A stretch of DNA of 64,000 nt from Chloroflexota bacterium. GTDB lineage: Bacteria > Chloroflexota > Ktedonobacteria > Ktedonobacterales > Ktedonobacteraceae. Location: assembly GCA_005881495.1 (NCBI GenBank), contig VBHI01000209.1, positions 12,266-76,265 on the forward strand, written 5' to 3'. The notes beneath the pieces are model-generated. The model did no database searches and was not told where the DNA came from. It worked only from the letters and a program-made list of their open reading frames with translations. The position numbers and the translations under genes were made by a program. Below, one piece after another: positions 1-10,947 of the stretch. Every line of letters begins with the position of its first letter. The first letter of the stretch is position 1.

Positions 1-23
1 GGCATGGTCGTACTCCTGTTTAG

Positions 24-65
24 CCTCCCCGCAGGGGCCCAATTCATTAGGCCCCTGCGGGGAGG
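24..65 (-). terminator. Stem-loop after pyruvate:ferredoxin oxidoreductase
   Basis: A perfect 16-bp inverted repeat (arms 24-39 and 50-65, 10-nt loop) starts 17 bp past the stop codon of the minus-strand oxidoreductase gene. It is very G+C rich. No clear U-run follows on the minus strand, so it may be an mRNA 3'-end stabiliser rather than a classic intrinsic terminator. Confidence 0.55.
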
Positions 66-82
66 TGAATCTATCAAACGTT

Positions 83-3667
<3,585 letters not shown>

Positions 3668-3708
3668 GTTAACCTCCAATTTAGCGAATATCATGCTCGA
3701 ACGCTTAA

Positions 3709-3763
3709 AGAATATGCTGTGCAAATCACAAATGTATCACAATGCAAAATCTTCCCGTCTCAG
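3709..3763 (-). promoter_or_regulatory. TTGTGA-repeat promoter of the pyruvate oxidoreductase
   Basis: On the minus strand, two exact TTGTGA half-sites lie 11 bp apart (plus-strand TCACAA at 3726-3731 and 3737-3742). A weaker CTGAGA (3758-3763) lies 21 bp further upstream. TATTCT (3709-3714) begins 17 bp after the start of the proximal half-site and would give a leader of about 35 nt to the ATG at 3667. The layout (half-sites at 0, 21, 32; -10 at 49) matches sites at 5176, 25323, 27681 and 56612. No -35 hexamer is needed, which suggests activator-dependent transcription. The regulator is unknown. Confidence 0.7.
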
Positions 3764-3874
3764 GATAGTCACATCATTTGCACACTGCCTGCAATTTTGT
3801 GATATCCTAATTTTCGGAATGAGTCTGTGTGTATCGAAAGATAGCAATTGTTATAGAATAGAGAGGACAAAATT

Positions 3875-5092
3875 ATGCCAGGACAACTTTCAAGCTCCAT
3901 TCGTAGATTAGGAGTACTGACAGGCGGCGGTGATGTGCCCGGGCTGAACGCCGCTATCAAAGCGCTGGTCTATCGCGCGGAACCGATGGGTATCAGCGTT
4001 ACCGGTTTACGAGCTGGCTGGGAGGGCATCACCTACCTGGATCGCTCACGTAGTCGCGACGCCCTTATTTTTAACCCCAATGACCCCGCTACCTGGCACG
4101 GTAACTATTTGATGCCTTTAAACCGGCTCAATACGCGCCCCATCGACAGGGAGGGCGGCACGATTCTGCAATCGACGCGCACCAATCCGGCCAAGACGCG
4201 GGCCAAGGAACTGCCTGCACACCTTTCTGCCTACGGTAAGGGTCATGCGCCGGACGATCGGATTGATCTCACTGACGAGGTATTGGCGAACTTGAGCTTT
4301 CTTGATCTGGACGGATTGGTGGTGATCGGGGGCGACGACACACTGAGTTACGGCTCCGTACTTTCGGCAAAGGGTGTCCCTATCTGGGGCATCCCCAAAA
4401 CCATGGATAACGACGTACCCGGGACTGATTACTGTATTGGTTTCCAGACGGCTATCAGCCGGGCTGCTGAGTTTATCAGCCGTATGCGCTCCACTGCCAG
4501 GTCTCACAGCGAGACGGTTCTGATCCGTATGTTTGGGCGAGACGCGGGTTTCACGGCGATGGAGGCGGCTATTGCCACCTGGGCTGATCGACTCCTGATC
4601 CCAGAGGTGCCGGCCAATGTTGATACGCTGGCAGAACTGATCGTCAAAGACCGGCGTAACCCGAACAATTATTCCATTGTAGTTCTCTCGGAGGGTGCCA
4701 ACCTGATGGGCATGCCCGTGCCGGAGATCGGTCCGCCCGATGCTTACGGCCACCGTCATAAGGCCAATATAGCCGAGTTCCTGGCCGACCAACTCTCCTC
4801 GCGCGTGCCAGGAGTGCGCTTTCTGCCGGTTGACCTGACCTATTTCCTGCGCAGTGGCGAACCGGACGCCTATGACAAGCACATGGCGATCTACTACGCC
4901 AACCTGGCTATGGATTGCGTTTCGAGGGGCATCCATGGCGTTATGACGGCGCACCGCGATGGCGAGTTTATCGCGACCGATATCCCGAGCAAAAACTTAG
5001 CTGCCCGGCGCGTAGACCCTGCTGACTATCATGCCACTCGCTATCGCCCGCGCTTTGAACATATTACCGGTCCCTATCGGCCACAGGTGTAG
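3875..5092 (+). CDS. 6-phosphofructokinase, PPi-type signature
   Basis: Phosphorylates fructose 6-phosphate to fructose 1,6-bisphosphate in glycolysis. The PfkA fold is clear: TGGGDVPGLNAAIKAL at the N-terminus, GGDDTLSYGSVL, PKTMDNDVPGTD, and MFGRDAGFTAMEAAIA. At the two phosphoryl-donor discriminating positions the protein has Asp after GGD (GGDD, where ATP enzymes have GGDG) and Lys in PKTMDND (ATP enzymes have PGTIDND). In this family that pair marks pyrophosphate-dependent enzymes. The 405-aa length fits the longer group rather than the 320-aa PfkA. GAGAGG precedes the ATG. It is divergent from the pyruvate oxidoreductase and followed by a strong terminator. Donor specificity is inferred, not proven. 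Confidence 0.88.
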   Translation: MPGQLSSSIRRLGVLTGGGDVPGLNAAIKALVYRAEPMGISVTGLRAGWEGITYLDRSRSRDALIFNPNDPATWHGNYLMPLNRLNTRPIDREGGTILQSTRTNPAKTRAKELPAHLSAYGKGHAPDDRIDLTDEVLANLSFLDLDGLVVIGGDDTLSYGSVLSAKGVPIWGIPKTMDNDVPGTDYCIGFQTAISRAAEFISRMRSTARSHSETVLIRMFGRDAGFTAMEAAIATWADRLLIPEVPANVDTLAELIVKDRRNPNNYSIVVLSEGANLMGMPVPEIGPPDAYGHRHKANIAEFLADQLSSRVPGVRFLPVDLTYFLRSGEPDAYDKHMAIYYANLAMDCVSRGIHGVMTAHRDGEFIATDIPSKNLAARRVDPADYHATRYRPRFEHITGPYRPQV

Positions 5093-5105
5093 AGCATCAT
5101 CTCCT

Positions 5106-5158
5106 AAACATCGAATGGGCAGTGCGTCGCGGCGCGACGCACTGCCCATTCGATGTTT
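5106..5158. terminator. Long perfect hairpin terminator after phosphofructokinase
   Basis: A perfect 25-bp inverted repeat (arms 5106-5130 and 5134-5158) with a 3-nt loop lies 13 bp after the phosphofructokinase stop codon. The A-rich and T-rich outer ends give a short T-run in both directions, so it could terminate either strand. Perfect pairing of this length is unusual for a terminator. Confidence 0.75.
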
Positions 5159-5175
5159 GTCCATCTGTTACCCCT

Positions 5176-5230
5176 TTGTGAGTGTAAGCCACGCCAATGT
5201 AAGGATGTTGTGATGCAGAGTAGCTATGCT
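5176..5230 (+). promoter_or_regulatory. TTGTGA-repeat promoter of the zinc-ribbon gene
   Basis: TTGTGA at 5176-5181 and again at 5208-5213 (32 bp apart), with ATGTAA at 5197-5202 (offset 21) and TATGCT at 5225-5230 (offset 49). Spacing is identical to the sites at 25323 and 56612, although the bases between half-sites differ. The predicted transcript starts about 70 nt before the 76-aa gene. Confidence 0.7.
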
Positions 5231-5307
5231 GGTACCAGGAAAGAACGAGCAGTACTGGAGCGAAAAGTTGAGAGATATCGCTTTCGGTACAGAAAGGGGA
5301 ATAATTC

Positions 5308-5538
5308 ATGTTGTACAATCAAATTCGCCGACCCATCACTGTTGATATTGCCCCTAGTGGAAGCGCCTGCCAATGGTGTGGCAAACCCGCCGGGTTACGG
5401 CTAACAGTGCAAGGCGATAAAGCATATAACGAAGGTCGTTACTTCTGCCAGCTCTGCGGTGATGAATTCGTGCGTACCGTCGCCGATACGCTAATGAGAG
5501 AGGTTATATTCGAAGAATACGTCTTGACGAACGCGTAA
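5308..5538 (+). CDS. Small four-cysteine zinc-ribbon protein
   Basis: A 76-aa protein of unknown function. Two Cys pairs (CQWC near residue 17 and CQLC near residue 46) are spaced as in a zinc ribbon, suggesting one structural zinc and a DNA-, RNA- or protein-binding role. AAAGGGGA precedes the ATG by about 8 nt. No signal peptide or membrane segment is visible. It is a single gene with its own TTGTGA-repeat promoter, which ties it to the other small genes carrying that element in this window. I do not recognise the family. Confidence 0.7.
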   Translation: MLYNQIRRPITVDIAPSGSACQWCGKPAGLRLTVQGDKAYNEGRYFCQLCGDEFVRTVADTLMREVIFEEYVLTNA

Positions 5539-5581
5539 CAGCGGGATACTTCTCATATGAACTCTCTCTGTCAAAGCGTTG

Positions 5582-5944
5582 CTATTCGAGATCATTTTGT
5601 GGGTGCCGGCTCACCCACCGCTGCATCACTTCCCATCTCTTGCGAGCGATCCGTGCAAGCTCATTGCATCGTTCCTCAATCGTGACGACCGGGGTGTTTG
5701 CTGAAAAGATGAGTGACAATCCACCCTTGTCTTCTGCCACCATAACCTCTTTGGCCAACTCATTACGAGCAACCGCCCAGGCGCCTCCGAAGCTTAAATC
5801 TTTATGCACTACCGCAACTATAATCTCATCCTCGCTCGCGCCAGCAGCGACTCGTCCTATTGTCTCGGCGTTCTCACGTAAGATCCAGGCGGCCTGAAGC
5901 GTGCGAAAGGGTCTCTCCATGGCTTCGCGTGAAAAGGGGTGCAT
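5582..5944 (-). CDS. Hypothetical 120-aa protein
   Basis: A soluble 120-aa protein I cannot name. The N-terminal half is helical (RTLQAAWILRENAETIGRVA), followed by an alternating segment (EIIVAVVHKDLSFGGAWAVA) and a charged C-terminus. The ATG at 5944 is preferred because GGAGGA lies about 10 bp upstream; a TTG further upstream would include that site in the coding region. It converges on the 76-aa gene, with about 40 bp between the stops. Its upstream region is shared with the YbdK-type ligase gene, which is transcribed away from it. Confidence 0.6.
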   Translation of the reverse strand: MHPFSREAMERPFRTLQAAWILRENAETIGRVAAGASEDEIIVAVVHKDLSFGGAWAVARNELAKEVMVAEDKGGLSLIFSANTPVVTIEERCNELARIARKRWEVMQRWVSRHPQNDLE

Positions 5945-6121
5945 AACGAGGGACTCCTCCAGTTTGAATGAAAACAACTTCCGTTCTTCATTATATCACC
6001 GTCTATCATTGTCAAAATCAGCTGTGGCGCAAACCCGGCCAGCATATTCTCCACACCCCTTCCGGGTGAGCGGCTGAGCGCTAAACCGAGAATGATATGA
6101 ATGTACATGCTCTGGTGAGTA

Positions 6122-6180
6122 TTGTGAGTACATTGTGACTGAAAAGTCACACTCTGTGACGTCCCTTTGATGAGAATATT
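6122..6180 (+). promoter_or_regulatory. TTGTGA-repeat promoter of the YbdK-type ligase (second spacing class)
   Basis: TTGTGA at 6122-6127 and 6133-6138 (11 bp apart) and CTGTGA at 6154-6159 (offset 32). A -10-like AATATT sits at 6175-6180, offset 53. The site at 55973 has the same offsets (0, 11, 32, 53), so the middle half-site and the -10 both move together compared with the 0/21/32/49 class. An additional palindrome (GTGACT and AGTCAC arms) lies between the second and third half-sites. Confidence 0.65.
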
Positions 6181-6234
6181 ACACACTTCTAGAAAGAATG
6201 AAACTTCTCGAATACCATGAAAGGAGGCAGCGCC

Positions 6235-7377
6235 ATGGCAAAACTGTTTACTATTGGGATTGAAGAAGAGTTTCAACTGGTGGATCGTCAAACAGGCCAG
6301 TTGAGTCCGGGTATTCAAACCATTTTAGCGCGTGGTCATGCCATCTTTGGAGAACAGATCAAAGCGGAGATGCTCCAGCCAACGGTGGAACTAATCTCTG
6401 ATATACTACCTGATATTGCCACTGCTCGCAAGGAAATGCAAGCTTTGAGAAGGAGACTGGCGTGCCTGGTGCAAGAGGAAGGACTGGCACTCATCAGCGC
6501 GGGCACCCATCCCACAGCATTGTGGCAGAAGCAGTTACGGACTCCCTGTGACCGCTACGCCCAGTTGGAAGACGAATTTCAGGATGTAGCCCGCTCCATC
6601 TTGATCTTTGGCCTGCATGTTCACATCGGCGTTGAAAATCAGGAGATGGCCGTCACCTTAATGAACCAGTTGCGGACGTGGCTTCCTCATTTGCTGGCCC
6701 TCTCCTCCAACTCACCTTTCTGGGCTGGGCGCCTCACCGGCCTCAAATCCTATCGTTCCGCGGTGTGGAAGCCCTTCCCACGCAGCGGAATACCAGAGGT
6801 TTTCCCATCCTGGAGCGATTTTAACTCCTACGTGCAGGCTTTGATCAAAACTGGGAGTATCGACAACGGGAAACGCATCTGGTGGGATATTCGCCCACAT
6901 CCATTTTTCAGTACCGTCGAATTTCGCATCTTTGATATGCCTGGAACCTTTGACGATATGATTGCTATTGCCGCGCTCTGCCAGGCTCTTGTCGCGAAGT
7001 TGACCAAACTGAATAAAGCTGGTCTGTGGACTCCCATGTTGTCGTCTCATTTTATTGAGGAGAACAAGTGGCATGCAATGCGCGCCGGCCTGGATGCTGA
7101 AGTGATCGATTATGTGCAGGGGCGTCGTCACAGTATGCGTGAGTCCATAAGCGAACTGCTGGATTTCGTCGATGATGTAATAGATGACCTGGGCAGCCGC
7201 ACTGAAATCAACCACCTGCGCGACGTGCTTGAAGACCCACACGGAACAGGTGCGGATCACCAGGTCGCAGTCTACGAGGAGACTGGAAGTTTATGTGACG
7301 TGGTCCAGTTTTTGATGCAACAGACGATGAAAGGTATTCCAACCGAGGAAGTTGTAGAAGCTGTGACATCTATGTGA
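6235..7377 (+). CDS. ybdK: Carboxylate-amine ligase, YbdK / glutamate-cysteine ligase type 2 family
   Basis: ATP-dependent ligase of the GCS2 family, which joins a carboxylate (typically glutamate gamma-carboxyl) to an amine; YbdK members have weak glutamate-cysteine ligase activity and their true substrate is often unknown. Family signatures are the N-terminal TIGIEEEFQLVD, the central FGLHVHIGVEN, and WWDIRPHPFFSTVEFRIFD. The 380-aa length is normal. The start at 6235 has AAGGAGG 7 bp upstream; an ATG 18 bp earlier overlaps that site. The gene stands alone behind a TTGTGA-repeat promoter, hinting at a thiol or stress-related role, which is inference. Confidence 0.85.
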   Translation: MAKLFTIGIEEEFQLVDRQTGQLSPGIQTILARGHAIFGEQIKAEMLQPTVELISDILPDIATARKEMQALRRRLACLVQEEGLALISAGTHPTALWQKQLRTPCDRYAQLEDEFQDVARSILIFGLHVHIGVENQEMAVTLMNQLRTWLPHLLALSSNSPFWAGRLTGLKSYRSAVWKPFPRSGIPEVFPSWSDFNSYVQALIKTGSIDNGKRIWWDIRPHPFFSTVEFRIFDMPGTFDDMIAIAALCQALVAKLTKLNKAGLWTPMLSSHFIEENKWHAMRAGLDAEVIDYVQGRRHSMRESISELLDFVDDVIDDLGSRTEINHLRDVLEDPHGTGADHQVAVYEETGSLCDVVQFLMQQTMKGIPTEEVVEAVTSM

Positions 7378-7670
7378 GAAAAAAGCCTCTCTCTGAGAGA
7401 ACTTAGTGATGTCAACACCTTACACTCTTAGCAAGAGGGAAACCTCTCAGGGAGTGTCGGGAGAGACTTCAACAAAGTGGGAAGGGGTATACAGGAAGAC
7501 CTGAAGGCAGATTCACAAAGACAAAGGACTGCGCAGGAACGAAAGAATCCAGCGGGTCACGTCAGGCCACGTTGAGCCGTCTTTGTACCGCCAGTACCGT
7601 CGAACCCGTAGCTATGTCTGAAACAATGTGAGGATATATAGAGGAAAAGGAGAAGTCCCTTGGACAGGTA
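7378..7670. other. 293-bp unexplained intergenic stretch
   Basis: There is no plausible reading frame on either strand between the YbdK-type ligase and the terminator at 7674. The sequence is purine-rich on the plus strand and has short self-complementary pieces (near 7393-7403 and 7494-7503), reminiscent of a structured RNA or intron remnant. I could match it to no known RNA family: it lacks the RNase P, 6S and tmRNA hallmarks I looked for. Confidence 0.3.
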
Positions 7671-7673
7671 AAA

Positions 7674-7704
7674 AAAGACTGGTGCAGGTAGGGCACCAGT
7701 CTTT
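7674..7704. terminator. Bidirectional terminator between ybdK-like gene and pgi
   Basis: A 12-bp inverted repeat (arms 7674-7685 and 7693-7704, 7-nt loop) is flanked by an A-run on the left and a T-rich tract on the right, so it can act on either strand. It lies about 100 bp past the pgi stop codon on the minus strand. Confidence 0.75.
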
Positions 7705-7800
7705 CTCTTTGGACTAGGAAGGCTCTCCTCTCAACTCCCGGTAGTACCGAACCAGGGTATTGGTCGAACTATCATGTGCCAGCACGGGTTCGTCTGTGCT

Positions 7801-9357
7801 TTAAAGCTCAGGAATAATCCTGTTCGCCAGTACCTTACCCAGTTCGACACCCCATTGATCAAACGAGTTGATATGCCAGATAGTGCCCTGGACGAAGACC
7901 TTGTGCTCATAAAGCGCAATCAGCTTCCCGAGTATTCCCGGAGTCAAGCGCTCAGCGAGAATGGTGTTGGTCGGGTGATTTCCCTCAAAGGTGCGGTGCG
8001 GCACCTGGAATGCCGGGACACCGTCAGCTGCGACCTCCTCTGCCGTCTTGCCGAATGCCAGGGCCTCAGTCTGAGCAAAGAAGTTCGCCATCAACAGATC
8101 GTGGTGCGGTTTGAGCTTGTTCAGGGGTCGGCAAAAGCCAATAAAATCGCAAGGAATCAGCCTGGTTCCCTGGTGAATGAGCTGGTAGAAGGCATGCTGT
8201 CCATTGGTTCCCGGTTGTCCCCAGATAATTGGCCCGGTCTGATAATTCACCTGCCGACCTTCCAGGTCGACGTGTTTTCCGTTGCTCTCCATATCGAGCT
8301 GCTGGAAGTAGGAACTCAGGCGACCAAGATAATGGTCGTAGGGCAGGATTGCCACAGTCTCCGCGCCAAAGAAATTATTGTACCAGACGCCAATAAGCCC
8401 CAACAACACCGGGAGGTTGCGCTCAAAGGGAGTGGTGCGGAAATGCTCGTCCATTGCATGGAGGCCCGCCAGCATCTCTTGAAAGTTCTGGGGGCCGATA
8501 GCGATCATCAGGGAAAGGCCAATGGCCGAGTCAAAGGAGTAACGGCCACCAACCCAATCCCAGAACTCGAACATATTTGCCGTGTCAATGCCAAACTTCT
8601 CTACCTCTGGGGTGTTTGTAGAGACGGCGACAAAGTGTTTTGCGACTGCCTCTTCGTTCCCCAGCGCCTGGACGCACCATGCGCGGGCCGAACGTGCGTT
8701 GATCAGCGTCTCCTGTGTAGTGAAGGTCTTGGACGATACAATGAAAAGCGTCTCCGCGGGATCAAGATCGCTGGTGGCTTCCACGAACTCGTTGCCATCA
8801 ACGTTGGAGACGAAACGCAAGGTCAAGCCGCGATCGCTATAATACTTCAGCGCCTCGTAGGCCATGAACGGACCGAGGTCCGAGCCGCCAATACCAATGT
8901 TCACAATAGTGCGCATGCGCTTCCCGGTATATCCCGTCCACGCGCCGCTGCGCACCCGGTTAGCGAAGTCTGCCATCTTATCCAGTACCGCGTGGACCTC
9001 TGGCACGACGTTTTGGCCATCAACAAAAATAGACTGCTCCTTCGGTGCGCGCAAGGCCACGTGCAGGACTGCGCGCTGCTCTGTCACGTTGATCTTCTCG
9101 CCCTGGAACATCGCGTCAATGCGCTCTCGCAGGCCCGAGGACTCGGCAAGTTCCAGCAGCAAGCGCATCGTCTCGCCGGTAATACGGTTCTTTGAGTAGT
9201 CTAAATATATGCCAACGGCTTCCGTTGCGAAGCGCTCCCCGCGACCGGGGTCCTCGGCAAAGAGCGTTCGGAGATGAAGGTTTTGTATCTTCTGGTAGTG
9301 TTCCTCGAGCGCCTTCCAGGTAGGACGTTGTGTCAGTGGCGTTATGTTTATGGACAT
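7801..9357 (-). CDS. pgi: Glucose-6-phosphate isomerase with Gln at the catalytic Glu position
   Basis: Interconverts glucose 6-phosphate and fructose 6-phosphate in glycolysis and gluconeogenesis. The 518-aa chain shows [11 protein letters not shown] (about residue 150), both SIS domains, [10 protein letters not shown], and [12 protein letters not shown]; the C-terminal active-site Lys is in GVELGK. The conserved WGEPGTNGQH motif reads [10 protein letters not shown]: residue 381 is encoded by CAA, so the expected catalytic-base Glu (E355 in E. coli) is Gln. Everything else looks intact, so it may be a natural variant rather than decay. GAAAGG precedes the ATG. It is a single gene ending at a bidirectional terminator. 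Confidence 0.95.
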   Translation of the reverse strand: MSINITPLTQRPTWKALEEHYQKIQNLHLRTLFAEDPGRGERFATEAVGIYLDYSKNRITGETMRLLLELAESSGLRERIDAMFQGEKINVTEQRAVLHVALRAPKEQSIFVDGQNVVPEVHAVLDKMADFANRVRSGAWTGYTGKRMRTIVNIGIGGSDLGPFMAYEALKYYSDRGLTLRFVSNVDGNEFVEATSDLDPAETLFIVSSKTFTTQETLINARSARAWCVQALGNEEAVAKHFVAVSTNTPEVEKFGIDTANMFEFWDWVGGRYSFDSAIGLSLMIAIGPQNFQEMLAGLHAMDEHFRTTPFERNLPVLLGLIGVWYNNFFGAETVAILPYDHYLGRLSSYFQQLDMESNGKHVDLEGRQVNYQTGPIIWGQPGTNGQHAFYQLIHQGTRLIPCDFIGFCRPLNKLKPHHDLLMANFFAQTEALAFGKTAEEVAADGVPAFQVPHRTFEGNHPTNTILAERLTPGILGKLIALYEHKVFVQGTIWHINSFDQWGVELGKVLANRIIPEL

Positions 9358-9597
9358 CTTTGTTGTCTGCCTTTCAAAACGAAATTTGTTTAGGAGCGTA
9401 TCCTATCTGGTTATATATTATACCACTGTCTTCTTTTCAAACCGCTTGAGTCATTTTCGCGGGCAAGCGGTGGTGAAAAACTTCATAGAAATGTAGTGTT
9501 TCGGTTCATTGCGCTGTTGCCTCAACCAATGTAGTGTATACTTTCAGGTAGAGCAATACCTGGTTGAAGACAGCGTCTCGTGAAACGAGGAGGTAAT

Positions 9598-10860
9598 ATG
9601 CTTACAGGACAAATACTACTCCAACTCATCATCATTTTGATCGTCGTACAAATCTTTGGTTATCTCGGAGGGCGAATTGGTCAACAATGGGTCATAGGGG
9701 AAATCCTGGCGGGACTTGTCCTGGGTCCTTCACTGCTGGGAGCACTCTTCCCTGGTTTCGAGGCACTGTTATTTCCCGCCAGTGTGCTCCCTACCTTGCA
9801 GACCCTGGGCGATATTGGCCTCGTTCTCTACATGTTCTCTCTGGGGACACGCCTGGATACCCACTTAATGCTGCGTCAGAGCCGCAATGCCATTGTCGTC
9901 TCGCTGAGCGGAACAATCCTGCCACTTATCACGGGTGCCTTGCTCGCATTCTTCCTCTATCCTGGCCTGGCAGGACCAAAAGCAACCCTTGTCTCATTTA
10001 TGCTCCTGGTTGGCACTGCCATGGCCATAACAGCTTTTCCGGTGCTCGCGCGCCTCCTGGCCGAGAAGAATATGTTAGGAACAAGGATTGGGATGCTGGC
10101 GCTTACGTGTGCTGCTATCGGTGATGCCCTTGCCTGGTGCATGCTCGCCCTCGTGATTGCCATCATCCATGCAACGGGTCCGACTTCAGCAATACTCACC
10201 GTCGGACTGACCTTACTCTTCATTGTTTTCATGTACACAATCGTACGGCCACTCCTCGTCTATGCCGATCAACGCATTCATTCAAAGCAGCTGCTTATCG
10301 CTCTCATTCTCATCTTGCTCTTACTCTCAGCATACATAACCAACGCAATTGGTATCCATCCCATTTTCGGCGCGTTCCTGATGGGTATCATTCTACCGCG
10401 CAAGACCACCTATGTTGAAGAGGTGCGCAGCCTCGACCAGGTCAATAACATCCTTTTCCTACCCCTTTTCTTCGTCTACAGTGGTTTACATACCCAGATT
10501 GGTCTCATTAGCGCCCCGCTGCTGTGGCTAATCTGCCTGCTTGTGCTGGTGATCGCCTGTGCAGGAAAGATACTTGGCAGTATGCTTCCTGTTCGTTGGA
10601 TGGGTGAGTCCTGGAAAGAATCGCTGACTCTCGGTATTCTGATGAACACGCGCGGACTCGTTGAGTTGATTGTCCTCAATATCGGCCTGGACCTCGGTGT
10701 GCTCTCACCCACCCTCTTTGCGATGCTGGTAATCATGGCCCTGGTGACAACGATGATGGCCTCCCCGCTCTTAGCCTTGCTGGGATATCGCCAAAGTAAC
10801 GCACAACCGGGCAGCGATACCACAGAGAGCATTGTGCAAGGGGAGATGGTGGAGCAATGA
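9598..10860 (+). CDS. Cation:proton antiporter, CPA2 family
   Basis: Integral membrane exchanger of Na+ or K+ for protons, with a role in pH and ion balance. The 420-aa chain is almost entirely hydrophobic with about 12 membrane segments. It has the family opening GYLGGRIGQQWVIGEILAG and LGPSLLG, and NTRGLVELIVLNIGLDLGVL near the C-terminus. There is no C-terminal TrkA-N domain, so it is the short form. AGGAGGT lies directly upstream of the ATG at 9598, which decides against a start 18 bp earlier. A possible -10 (TATACT) sits at 9537-9542, without a convincing -35. It appears monocistronic. Confidence 0.88.
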   Translation: MLTGQILLQLIIILIVVQIFGYLGGRIGQQWVIGEILAGLVLGPSLLGALFPGFEALLFPASVLPTLQTLGDIGLVLYMFSLGTRLDTHLMLRQSRNAIVVSLSGTILPLITGALLAFFLYPGLAGPKATLVSFMLLVGTAMAITAFPVLARLLAEKNMLGTRIGMLALTCAAIGDALAWCMLALVIAIIHATGPTSAILTVGLTLLFIVFMYTIVRPLLVYADQRIHSKQLLIALILILLLLSAYITNAIGIHPIFGAFLMGIILPRKTTYVEEVRSLDQVNNILFLPLFFVYSGLHTQIGLISAPLLWLICLLVLVIACAGKILGSMLPVRWMGESWKESLTLGILMNTRGLVELIVLNIGLDLGVLSPTLFAMLVIMALVTTMMASPLLALLGYRQSNAQPGSDTTESIVQGEMVEQ

Positions 10861-10947
10861 AGCGTAAACAAATAATGCCCGTATGATCGCTTCGTGATAG
10901 CCTGTTCTATGAAGTTGTGCTATTATAGTTCCAAAAAGCATAGTGTT

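Noticed and set aside
3797..3802. TTGTGA before the phosphofructokinase gene as another member of the repeat family
   Set aside because: It is a single half-site with no partner at offsets 11, 21 or 32 and no -10-like hexamer at the right distance.
4118..4954. A 278-codon minus-strand frame
   Set aside because: Mirror frame of the phosphofructokinase gene, with no start signal or family features.
6122..6160. CRP/FNR-type palindromic site (TGTGA and TCACA arms) before the YbdK-like gene
   Set aside because: The palindromic reading is not repeated at the other sites, whereas the direct-repeat spacing is; arms are not at the usual CRP spacing.
7774..9195. A 473-codon open frame on the plus strand
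   Set aside because: It lies wholly antisense to pgi, whose protein is conserved over its full length; the plus-strand product resembles nothing and has no ribosome site.
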